Part shown: in pieces, positions 44,801 to 53,164 of the stretch
How positions within the stretch are numbered: the first letter of the stretch is position 1
Layout: the number at the start of each line of letters is the position of its first letter
Assembly: GCA_031213475.1 (NCBI GenBank)
Contig: JARUPZ010000009.1
Span: forward strand, 8,775,601-8,839,600
DNA length: 64,000 nt
From: Nereocystis luetkeana
Taxonomy: Eukaryota; Sar; Phaeophyceae; Laminariales; Laminariaceae
Direction of reading: 5' to 3'
Made by a program: the position numbers and the translations under genes
Notes under the pieces: generated by a model
Told to the model about the DNA's origin: nothing
Database searches by the model: none
What the model saw: only the letters and a program-made list of their open reading frames with translations

Positions 44801-47800
44801 TCCTTGCGGGCATTCGCGATATCGAGGCTAGCGTCAACACGCCACGGCGTCGCCTCTCTATGTTTTTTTTTTTTTAGCTACCAACAACAACAGCTGTGAG
44901 ATCCAAGATTTCGTCGAAACTAGTCTTTGCACACTGTGTGTGATACATCGATCGCGGGTACTGCGGGGTTTAAGCGGCCTCGTGTAACGTATATAACCCG
45001 CATACGAAGAAGTTACGGAAAATTACCCAGCTGAACGGTGTTCGTATTAGTCAGTATTGATAAATAAATGAACATACGAGGTAATCGCTGCTGACTCCGC
45101 CGGCTCGAAGGTGAGTCTCGCGCTTTGAGAACAGCCCTCAGTGAACATTGGGAGTATACTTGGCACGTACCAGGTACTACATGTATGACTTGTATGTGTG
45201 GAAAAAACGTAGCGAAAGTGAATTCGAGACCAGTTCCTACCTCATTTTTAGACAATTCGCGGTTGTGCGGTCGCGTGATAGATAACATCTATATGTTATC
45301 AATAGTCAATGCGCACATGCGCCTACTTCGGAGAGGCAGCAGCGGTGGAGCCGCCACCCCCAACCGTTTCGCGGAACATGACGTCCAGGTTCGCCTTGCA
45401 TCCTTATTATCAACCAAGTAGTATATTCCGTACGTACGTGCGTTTCATATGTATGCGTATGTGCAGGTTCACTCGAACGCCACCAGCGGTGGCACAGTCC
45501 TCGTGCGGGGTTCGACGTTCGGCGTGGCCTCGCATCATGGAGCGGCCCTCATACACGTCGCGGGGACCGAGTCGGTCGTGATTGAAGACTCCGTTTTCCA
45601 CGGAGAAGGAGGCGGTGATGCGAACATGGGCGTTAGCAGCAGCGTTGGCTTTAGACTTCTTCCAGGGTCGAATGTACACTCTGTCTTCGCTGAAACAGGT
45701 AGGGGTGACCCTAATACGGGGCCGGATACACACGCGAAGGTCGCCGCTGAAAACAGCTACGGCTCTGGCACCGGGTTGGATACCCACCGTGGCTTGACTA
45801 CCGGTGAGATAGATGGGCCTGCGCATGGCAGCTACGTGGGAAATGCTAGAGCAATTTTTGCTGGGCCGGAGGTGGAGCTGTCAGTGACGGGCAGCACGTT
45901 CGCCCTGGGCTCGGACGCAGCGGTGGGCCCCGTGGCGGGGGGAGCTCTGTCTTGTCACGGCGCAGTCATTCGTGGCTGCACGTTTGTGGTCGCCGGCGCT
46001 TGCTCAGAGGTAGGGGTAAGCGCACATGACATGTATATATTTATGTTCGTCACTGCCTTTTAGGGGTGGTGCCTAATGTATCTGATCTGCTCACGTGAGG
46101 AGTTCAATAATATCCAACCCCGAAAAATGACTCCGTAGACGTTCGTTCGCGGGAGCTGACCAAACAATTTCTGTGGGCTAGGCGTAAAACATACCTGGAC
46201 AACAAGACGCATCGAAATAAACAGCACCATGCATATTGATGCTCATTTATTTGTTGGAGCTTAGCCCCGGGTCAGAACGTATTCAGACAATACCTCCTCC
46301 ATCCCCAACCTTGGAATGAGTGATATAATGTGCTATACCCTGAAAGTGGCGGTGTATTACCTCGACGCTTGGTGTTGCCTTTCGCTGACTGATATATATA
46401 TATATCCTAGAGGTGTTGTACGATAAAGGTAGCACACTCGGGAAAACACATATCTGAGCCTCCACGGCGTCCTTGCCGGGCGCCGGTTGAAGGACGGTTA
46501 CGCGACTTGTGCTCTACATTGTTGGACATGATGCGTACGTATACGCACGAGATACGTGAAGCACCGGTCGTATTTATATTTTGTGTCACCGTTGAATGCT
46601 GCATTGTACCTTAAGGAGGACAATGCCTCAGAAAAGTGAGGGTGACCCTCTGTCGTACTTCAGAGCACTTCCCCTTAAGGTACGATAAATTCTCAGTATA
46701 TATTTATCGTGATAAAGCCAGATCCACTTTGACATATCTCTTGCTCTGTCCTTCGATCTTGTGACCTTAAAAATGGGTACACTACTCTATAGAGCGTGTT
46801 AAGTGGGTCAAGGTCCTTTAAAAATGAGGGACCCTCCAAAACACCGTCAGGAGGCACCCTTCTACCGTAGCAGCGTGCGCCCTGCTCGTATCGCGAAGAA
46901 TACCTGACGAGCATCTCGTTATTCCCACAACCGATGCGCTTGTTTCCCCTGCCAGGGCGTTGGTGCGGCTATCACAAGCACCCGACACCCGACTTGTGAA
47001 GGCTTTAACCGGCCGGTTTTAATTGAGGACTCTAGGTTCGAGTGGACGGCTGCTGCTGCTACTGCTGCTGCTGCTGCTCCTGGTGTCGTTGCAGGGTGCG
47101 CGACGACGGCGGTGGCCGTTGGTGGGGGGGACCTTGCTATCATCAACACCACATTCGTGGGTGCCGGCGGTGGAGGGGCGTCGGCCGTGTCCTTTGAGCC
47201 TTCAAGCTTCGGGGGTGATGTTAACCGCTTCGAGGTTAGAGACACGCGACGATAGACTACTGTAGCATTCCTACTCACTTACATGGGCGGTAGTCAGCAC
47301 CGACTACGGCCATAGAAAATAGAGGAACGCAAGTGGATTCTGGGTGCATCGAGTTCTGAATACTATCGCCCACCGTAACACTTCTTCTGCAGCCATCTAC
47401 AAGTGGGTTCAAAACAACACAACCACACGGTGTGTGCTCAACGCCTTACCCCGGCAACCGACCCTCGATAAATAACGCAAGCTAAGACACGAAAAATAAT
47501 CCCACTTGCTAAGCAATTGTTTTATTTATACGCAACCGAAGGTGAGCGATATCACCTTTGGCGAGTAAACCGGTCGCCTACGAATGCGTTAGGGCTGCGA
47601 AATGCAGCAACAGTATGCGTAAAGAGAAGCGTCTGGTTCGCACAGGGGTGGGATCGCCTTTCAGAGAGCTCGAGGTTTGTTCAGCACGGAAACATTTCGT
47701 CACGCACCGAACAAGGCGGTGTCCGAACGATCCGGTCTAGAGGGAGCCTTCCCAAAATAGAATGTTCGACTACTTTAGCCACCTGGCCGTGTTGTCGAGG

Positions 47801-48054
47801 AAACGAGCGTGGAACAAAACGAATCGCCCCCCGACGGGAATTTAGAATTCCTTCGGGTACCTAAGCCACCGTAGTACGTCTCCTAGTCTGTATTTTGGAT
47901 GGTCTCGAAAGTAGAAAGGAGTAATTGATCGATGTGGCCACCTCCGTCATTCCGTCCTCCTTCGGCGTGCACGCGGTCGCTGAATACCACCGCTTTTCCC
48001 TTCTTGCCTCCTGTTTGCACGCGAGTCAGATGAGGCGTTGCAAGTTTAGCAGCG

Positions 48055-48087
<33 letters not shown>

Positions 48088-51000
48088 TGGGGTCGAGGGC
48101 AAACGGTTTCGGAGGTAACACCGACACCGCTGCTGCGAGCTTCACCAGCGAGTTCGGCATGGTCTCAATAGAGTGGGCGTCGTCGAAGGTGCGCCATCCG
48201 GTGTACAAACCCATACTGCGAAAGGGGGATGCCTTATACGACTTTGGGCGGAAATGTAAAGACTGTCAATTCGCTAAGATGAATAGCAACCGGTCTTGAT
48301 ATTTAGGCCCGGAAGGCTTCAACTAAAAGGGAACTACACAGTCAACGAGGTAGTTACGCCCTGTCACGGGACCGTATCATGTGTTGTACACATATTGTTT
48401 ATTCATACCTGAAGGCCGTGGCGAGGCGCAATTAGAAAGGAAATCAAGGGCTAAGAACGCGTGTCGTGAGTTTTGACGCAATTCGACGCGAGTCGACCAG
48501 GAAAGAAAGGGCTCAGGTATTGTCGCGATACAAGCGCCCGAGCACAAACCGTCCGCAGTGAGGAGGGGGGAGCAGCTCGTGCTATGTGATCTCGGACATG
48601 AGACACGACTATAGCAGGGGGAAAAAAGAAACAAAGGGCGAGAAAAAAAAAGGGAAGAGAAACAAATAATCTTTTTCGAGGTAAGGTCTTCGGGTGGGGT
48701 GGAGCGCTCCTCGGATGGGAAAGAGCCCAAAAAACAAATCAGGGCACCCTTCTTAATAATAGCATTCGTTGCGCACTGTACTCGTTCCGGGGAAATGAGA
48801 GGGGCATATAGACGAAAATACATAACACAATACGATTGCTACGCACCGAGATGGCGGGAAGACCCTCACCCGGGCTGTGGAGGTAGGTGTTGCCTCTCGG
48901 AGGTCAAAACGTGTGTATTTACGGCATCCAACCAATTTGAAGCGTGCCCACCTCTCGCGCCGCCGCCGCCGCAGGCTGTGGGAGCTCAAACGGTCCTCGA
49001 GGTCGTCTGCGATGGGAATAGACCTGCTATCACGACAGGGTGTGGTGGAATGATCCACGCGGTGATTGACATCGCCAAGGTCGGCAGCAGCAGCAGACGC
49101 AGCAGCACCGGCTTCGACGGCATTTTCGATATCGGGGCCTATCCGGACGGGGACGCAAGAGGCGAGCGCGCTCGCCGGGGAAACAGCGCCAGTAGCAGCC
49201 ACCGAGGTCTATCCGGGTCTTCCTCGGGGTTCGAGCTAGACCAAGGGTTGCTTCTGGTCATGGTTACGATAGGTCTACTCTTGGTGATTGCGGGGCTGTG
49301 CTGCCTCGATATTTTCCTCCGAAAGTACCCGAGATCGTTTGACTTCTTAAAGTGCGGGGTTGGCTGCGGCAGCGGCGGCGGTCGTAACGGTGACGACGGA
49401 GCACCCGAAGGTGGTGCTGGGCGGCATCGTCGGACACCTGTGAGCACGCCCTGATGGGGGTCACAACAACACACAACGTATAATGCTGCGTCGGTGGGTT
49501 GCTGCTTCTCCTTTTGGCGTTTGTCTCCGAACGAACAATATGATTAGCTTCTGTTGATCTTCGTAATAATAATCACCTGCTTTTGGAAATCATTTGCTTT
49601 CTCTGTGTACGTCGGTAATCGCCTTCAAATCAGTACAACAGTTTGACTTTCGTTTGTGGCTCAGCGTCGACGTAGCGGTTGGTGGTTCGCACTACAGCGA
49701 CCCCTTACTACACGATCGTTCGGACATTTTTACGCAGGCGGGGTCCAGGCTAGCACTAGCCTTGGCGGTCAGGGTTTCGAGTCCAGCCTTTTTCCCCACA
49801 CCAATCGATTGACTCTGGGCCAAGGTCTACCCAACCCTCTCGAGACAACGATTCGTTCGCGTGATAGTATGCACGCCACGACAACTGCAGACAACTGTTT
49901 ACTTCTTGTTGTGTTGTGCACAGAGCAAATTGTCACCCGGTGGTGACCTCGCGTTCACCGACAAACGGCTTCGCAACACTGATTATAAGCGACATTCTTG
50001 CGGGAGATCGATTTGATACTAAGCCACCGTGATGCGATTCACCGGGAGCAACAAGATATACGCTACGCATACACCGGAAAAACCATTTATAGCCTACCTT
50101 AGTCTATACCTGGTACATTACAAGAACTACACAAACGTGGGTTGTCTTTCTTTGACCCCTTCGGTATGTGTTCCCTCTCGCACGCCCGGTCTGCAGCAGA
50201 GCTCACAAAGTTCCCAAGGGGGGTTCTTGCTGGCTAACGGGCTCGGGCTGGCGGCAGACAAAGGGGTATACGTCACGGACGCCCTGCCCGCCGACCTCGA
50301 CCAGTACAACGTCTACAATATGTACGATAAGGAAATATTTTTTGCGGTCTCTCCCGGGGTGAAAACAGTGCTAGAGCGCTCGGCGTCTAGACGTCGGCTT
50401 TCCGACTCCGGTAGCCTCGACGGGGGCGGCAGCGGGCGACGTGGCGGAAGCGGGGGCATGGACGGGGGAGGCGGGAGGCGGGGTGGGGGGAGCGGTGACC
50501 ACAGCGCAAACACCTTGAGCAAGTGTTTTCACCCCCGCCAACAGCCGCTGCAGCAGTTCGCGGCAACGCGGCCGGTATTTGGCGGCGGTGGGTTTGCCGC
50601 GCAGCAGCAGCAGCAGCTGGAAGAGAAGACGATGGACGTTCTTTCCTCGTCGTCATCTATCGCGAGTCACCTCTTGCCTGTTGCGTCGGTGGACAATCCT
50701 CTCGACGATAACGATGACGATGCCGTTGAGAGAGGGACCAAGGCCGGTATGTACGGAGGCGGCCACGCCCTTCTCACAACAAGGGCGGGCGGGCTTGATG
50801 CCTCAACGTCCTCTTCCCCCGCTCGATACGCGTTGCTCCATGGGGCGAATTATGATGGAAGCTTTGGCTCGGCCATCAGTTGTCGCCTAAGAGAGGACGA
50901 TGACGAGGAAAAGAAGGAGGAGACGGATATTAAGGAGGAGGAGGAGGAGGAGGAGGAGAAGAAGAAGAAGGAAGAGAAAACGGACGAGACAGGAGTTGGG

Positions 51001-52623
51001 AAGGGGGAGAAGGCAGAGTATGAGGAGGGTAGAGAGAAGGAGGGCGGGTGGGGGGGGGGAGCGGGCCCAATCAGGCCGGGCACGGCGGCGAGCGACATCG
51101 CCGCGGCTATTGCGCAAGCAAGGCACGAACTGGAGATGCAACTCGACGAGCACGACCCAGACTCGACCACGTCACTGCTGCCTCCTGGCTCAGAGGCGGC
51201 TACCACGCGGGAGAGACACGACCAGAAGCTGGATGACTACCACCCCGACCAAGAAGCATCCGCTTCATTTCTGCACCATGATATGTTTTCCCCTCTTCCT
51301 TCTTCTGCTGCTGCTGCTGCTGCCGCTGCTCCTGCTCTTGCTGCAGCTTCTGCTGTTTCTACTGCTGCTACTGCCGCTACTGGTGCTGCTGTTGTTCAAT
51401 TGGACAGTATGTTGGATTCCCCATCGGGGTGCAGTACCACCACCCTTCTATCGCCGATCGCGTACACGCCGGGTTCCTCCCGCGTATCCACCATGGCGTC
51501 CCTAACGGTGTCCCCCGTAGAGAGTAGAGGCAACACCAGACCCAAGTCGTCAATAAGCACCTTGCCCTCGATAAGCTCCTCTTCGTCTGCGTCCATAGAA
51601 ATTTGGCGACGGGGTGACTCGATAGAGCTTGCTGAGGCCAAGCAGGAGGAGCAGGCCGAGCTAGAGGTAGAGGTAGACGTTCCCCGTCGCGCCGATGGTC
51701 ACAACCCGAGCTTAGACAGTGGTGGGAGTAGTGTTGTCGCCGGGGGCTACCCCGGTAGCTATACCCCCGCATTAGAAAGCGGTGAAAGCGGCGTTGGCGT
51801 TGTCGGAGGTTTTTCAATATTCGAAAGCGGTGAAGGTAGTGGCGTTGTCGGGGCAGCAGGAGGCGTTTCTGCTGCCTCGGCAACTGTCAAGCGGTACTTC
51901 GCTCCCGGAAACGAGGCGGACCCTGATGCGTTGTGTTACAGCCCGCCTTCAAGCGACCCTGACGATGGACGCGGTAGCGGTGGTGGTGACGGCGGTGGCA
52001 GTAGTGGTGTAGATGGCGAGGAGTACGACGACGATGCGAACGGAGAACCTTTCCCTGGGTTAGTGGATTTCGAGAGAGACCCGGCGGATACGACCTCACC
52101 CGTAGCCGTCATCGTCGGGAACTCAGCTGTCGCGCATACTACCACCACTCCCTCCGGGACCGATGAAACCGACCGAGAGTATGCGTTTACAGAGCTGGAC
52201 TTTTCCGACTTGAGCAGTCGCCCAAGTGGGGGTTTCCGGAGTGGAGGAGGCGTTCACGTCGGCGTAGGCTCAGTCACAAACACCTCTACCCGCGCTGGGG
52301 CGGCTGATAGAGCTGAGCGGGAGTACGCGTTCACCGAGCTAGACTTTTCCGATCTGAGCAGTCGCCTCAGCGGTGTTCACCGGGCAGGGGGAGTCGGCAC
52401 ACAGGCAGGGGGCGGCGGCAGTGGTGGTCGTGGGGAGGGGGCTTACTACCCTTCCGTGACCCAACTAGATTCGGAGAGCGACTTCACTGTGCTGAGTGTG
52501 GGCGCCAGAGAGAGACCCGACCTAGGTCCGGGGTACTGCAGCTCCCCTTCCACCACTGACGATGAAAGTGACGGGAGCACGATAGAGAGCGTGATCGATC
52601 GGCGAGGTGCGTTCTATACGTAA
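34915..52623 (+). CDS. Beta-helix single-pass membrane protein, six exons, predicted 1634 aa
   Basis: Exons 34915-35874, 45467-46009, 46956-47234, 48030-48188, 48903-49439 and 50197-52623 all join in phase 0. Residues 1-25 are a signal peptide (MRATPRIAVLLLLLLLLISG). Residues 26-760 contain about ten strands of the type LxIxNSTF: LRIENVSF, LVIANSTF, VLVRGSTF, VVIEDSVF, LSVTGSTF, AVIRGCTF, VLIEDSRF, LAIINTTF, then MRRCKF and VKTCVF. This is the rung pattern of right-handed parallel beta-helices. Poly-Ser loops come from AGC runs. A single membrane helix (about 763-786, LLLVMVTIGLLLVIAGLCC) is followed by RKYPR, so the tail should be cytoplasmic. The tail (about 850 residues) has Gly/Ser-rich text, a Glu/Lys block and a duplicated DREYAFTELDFSDLSSR motif. 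This is a receptor- or adhesin-like architecture. I know no named homologue, and function is unknown. Confidence 0.8.
36492..36579 (+). mobile_element. TA-MITE copy 10, internally shortened
   Basis: Both termini are intact (TATTACGGGGGACCATAG and GGCCCTCCGTAATA), but the core lacks about 20 bp after GGACCAAATATTGATAGG. Confidence 0.93.
37328..37464 (-). mobile_element. TA-MITE copy 11, diverged and enlarged
   Basis: The left end reads TTACGGGGGACCCTAGCAAA, the right end ATGCCCCCCCGTAATA. The core is expanded by ACATACATAC and TATATATC repeats and a TACCAGGTAT motif. Confidence 0.85.
38845..39010. repeat. Interspersed repeat D, copy 2
   Basis: The partner of 10680-10960: CATGCATGGGCGTAG, CTACGACTCTGGGACGGAGC, AGGTCGGGGTTTTACCGACC and GGCAAGC. 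Confidence 0.6.
39358..39465 (-). mobile_element. TA-MITE copy 12
   Basis: The left end TATTACGGGGGCCATAG lacks one base of the consensus. The right end GTGGTCCCCCGAAATA is near consensus. Confidence 0.92.
39516..39630 (-). mobile_element. TA-MITE copy 13
   Basis: Full-length with TATTACGGGGGACCATAG and ACTATGGCCCCCCGTAATA. It lies only 50 bp from copy 12, in the same orientation. Confidence 0.94.
41057..41278 (+). mobile_element. TA-MITE copy 14, interrupted by another copy
   Basis: The left part 41057-41097 (AATACGGGGCATCATAGTGA...CAAATAAATGTTG) and the right part 41207-41278 (GTAAAAACAGGGAAAT...GCCCCTCCGAAATA) are the halves of one diverged element. The insertion is at the TTA of GTTAGTAAAA. 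Confidence 0.88.
41098..41206 (-). mobile_element. TA-MITE copy 15, nested in copy 14
   Basis: A younger-looking element with TATTACGGGGGGCCATAG and ACTATGGTCCCCCGAAATA ends, inserted at a TA inside copy 14 in the opposite orientation. Confidence 0.92.
41920..42016. mobile_element. Palindromic TTAA-MITE copy 2 (piggyBac-like)
   Basis: 97 bp, the same element as 12426-12522: TTAACCCCTTTAGAACCGCA, a CAAATTTCAAGTAGTTTG centre, then the complement ending in AAAAGGGTTAA. Confidence 0.92.
42155..42285 (+). repeat. Interspersed repeat G, copy 1
   Basis: Shares ACGAGCTGGT-CCAGCGACAG and TTGTTCTTCATGG-CAT blocks with 43720-43870. Element class unknown. Confidence 0.65.
43720..43870 (+). repeat. Interspersed repeat G, copy 2
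   Basis: CTACGAGCTGGTTCCAGCGA, GAGTTTGAAAACG and CTTGTTCTTCATGGACATAC align with 42155-42285. Confidence 0.65.
44450..44510 (+). repeat. Three-unit 18-bp tandem repeat
   Basis: TTTGTGCCGGGTGGCAAAAC, CTTGTGCCGTCTGGCAAAAC and AAGTGCCGGATGGCACAG follow one another. Confidence 0.85.
45467..46009 (+). CDS. Beta-helix gene exon 2
   Basis: The acceptor ATGTGCAG ends at 45466, giving VHSNATSGGTVLVRGSTF. The donor is GTAGGG at 46010. A second donor, GTAAGC at 46016, would add Val-Gly and keep the phase. Confidence 0.8.
46415..46560 (+). repeat. Interspersed repeat F, copy 2
   Basis: The partner of 24838-24975, lying in intron 2 of the beta-helix gene. Confidence 0.7.
46606..46690. repeat. Inverted repeat with CCTTAAGG arms
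   Basis: TGTACCTTAAGGAGG and CTTCCCCTTAAGGTACG face each other about 55 bp apart in intron 2, forming a possible hairpin or a MITE relic. Confidence 0.6.
46956..47234 (+). CDS. Beta-helix gene exon 3
   Basis: The acceptor CCCTGCCAG ends at 46955. It encodes GVGAAITSTRHPTCEGFNRP, VLIEDSRFEW and LAIINTTFVG, and has a poly-Ala tract from GCT repeats. The donor GTTAGA at 47235 is weak; the frame closes eight codons later if unspliced. Confidence 0.75.
48030..48188 (+). CDS. Beta-helix gene exon 4
   Basis: The acceptor GCGAGTCAG ends at 48029, after a pyrimidine-rich stretch. It encodes MRRCKFSSD, a poly-Ser run and FGMVSIEWASSK, and ends at donor GTGCGC. The junction with exon 3 recreates a beta-helix rung (FEMRRCKF), which supports it. 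Confidence 0.7.
48450..48700. repeat. Interspersed repeat H, copy 1
   Basis: In the intron before exon 5. GACGCGAGTCGACCAGGAAAG, GTCGCGATA, GCAGTGAGGAGGGG and GCTATGTGATCTCGGACATG match 56190-56380 in order. A shorter relic lies at 29380-29480. Confidence 0.65.
48903..49439 (+). CDS. Beta-helix gene exon 5 (transmembrane helix)
   Basis: The acceptor CTCTCGGAG ends at 48902. It encodes VKTCVFTASNQF, a Pro-rich stretch, a Cys-containing stem and the membrane helix, then ends at donor GTGAGC (49440). The upstream boundary is less certain because the frame stays open further 5'. Confidence 0.72.
49440..50196 (+). other. Intron 5 of the beta-helix gene
   Basis: About 757 bp between donor GTGAGC and acceptor TCTGCAG. 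No repeat family was recognised apart from one ACCTGGTA near 50107. An in-frame ATG at 50029 extends the last exon's frame 5', so an alternative start in this intron cannot be excluded. Confidence 0.6.
50197..52623 (+). CDS. Beta-helix gene exon 6 (cytoplasmic tail)
   Basis: The acceptor GTCTGCAG ends at 50196. 808 codons then TAA, by far the longest open frame in the window. It starts QSSQSSQGGFLLANG, with YNVYNMYDKEIFFAVSPG soon after. A Glu-rich block encoded by GAGGAG runs lies near 50930-50970, an Ala run near 51305-51400, and motif repeats near 52171-52221 and 52318-52366. Confidence 0.85.
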   Translation, partial: QSSQSSQGGFLLANGLGLAADKGVYVTDALPADLDQYNVYNMYDKEIFFAVSPGVKTVLERSASRRRLSDSGSLDGGGSGRRGGSGGMDGGGGRRGGGSGDHSANTLSKCFHPRQQPLQQFAATRPVFGGGGFAAQQQQQLEEKTMDVLSSSSSIASHLLPVASVDNPLDDNDDDAVERGTKAGMYGGGHALLTTRAGGLDASTSSSPARYALLHGANYDGSFGSAISCRLREDDDEEKKEETDIKEEEEEEEEKKKKEEKTDETGVGKGEKAEYEEGREKEGGWGGGAGPIRPGTAASDIAAAIAQARHELEMQLDEHDPDSTTSLLPPGSEAATTRERHDQKLDDYHPDQEASASFLHHDMFSPLPSSAAAAAAAAPALAAASAVSTAATAATGAAVVQLDSMLDSPSGCSTTTLLSPIAYTPGSSRVSTMASLTVSPVESRGNTRPKSSISTLPSISSSSSASIEIWRRGDSIELAEAKQEEQAELEVEVDVPRRADGHNPSLDSGGSSVVAGGYPGSYTPALESGESGVGVVGGFSIFESGEGSGVVGAAGGVSAASATVKRYFAPGNEADPDALCYSPPSSDPDDGRGSGGGDGGGSSGVDGEEYDDDANGEPFPGLVDFERDPADTTSPVAVIVGNSAVAHTTTTPSGTDETDREYAFTELDFSDLSSRPSGGFRSGGGVHVGVGSVTNTSTRAGAADRAEREYAFTELDFSDLSSRLSGVHRAGGVGTQAGGGGSGGRGEGAYYPSVTQLDSESDFTVLSVGARERPDLGPGYCSSPSTTDDESDGSTIESVIDRRGAFYT

Positions 52624-52980
52624 CACGACGAGACATCGACAGGGGGGTGACGGGGGGGAACGAGGGTAATCACGTATTGCTTACTCTGTGGCGTTTGACC
52701 CCTAGCCACAGGTCAATTTCGAGACCCAACGGTGATCATTTTTTCGAGGTTTGAGCACAATCACCCGTCGGCAGGAACATGGCGTGCTTACGCAACCGTG
52801 ACATAATTGGCACTCGACAAGCGCCGGGTCGTGACTTCTCGTGTCGTAGAGTTCGTCCGCCAGCCGCCTGGGTCTCCTCCTCAGGCGGCAGCGGACGTAC
52901 CGTCCGTATTCGTGGCTGTCGTAGTCTGCTTGAATGCTGGCTGTGACGCGAATTTCTCGGGGAATAGTCTATGCAATTGT
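52624..52980. other. Convergent intergenic region
   Basis: 357 bp between the stop of the plus-strand beta-helix gene and the stop of the minus-strand gene. It should hold both 3' UTRs. No clear polyadenylation signal was identified. Confidence 0.6.
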
Positions 52981-53164
52981 TTACAGAGGGTTGTCGATTT
53001 CGGGATACCGGTTTGAAAATTGCAGCGGGGTATCAGCGTGGGTTTGAGGGATTGTGACGTCTAGCTCTCGATTTTGTGGGCGAGGTTCGCGCACAGCATG
53101 CCCAACGTTTCCCGCGTAGCACAACCGATTAATAAGGCTTAGACGAAGTCTTGCTTTGAAATAA
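52981..53164 (-). CDS. Minus-strand gene, terminal exon
   Basis: The acceptor is AGATACAG. It encodes YFKARLRLSLINRLCYAG through RYPEIDNPL and a TAA at 52983-52981. Confidence 0.48.

Larger units (their letters stand above)
35875..45466 (+). other. 9.6-kb intron 1 of the beta-helix gene
   Basis: It lies between donor GTGAGTG and acceptor GTGCAG. It contains six family A MITEs, a TTAA-MITE, a roughly 300-bp tandem array (40190-41910), and copies of repeats D and G. It also holds at least ten ACCTGGTA octamers. I see no additional exon, although small ones could be missed. Confidence 0.65.

Noticed and set aside
48699..48902. 5' extension of the exon 5 frame from ATG 48699
   Set aside because: It overlaps interspersed repeat H and lacks beta-helix text. 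Splicing at 48903 keeps phase and restores a rung motif.
50900..51505. Arg- and Leu-rich plus frame inside exon 6
   Set aside because: It is a shadow of the Glu-rich and Ala-rich stretches of the long tail exon.
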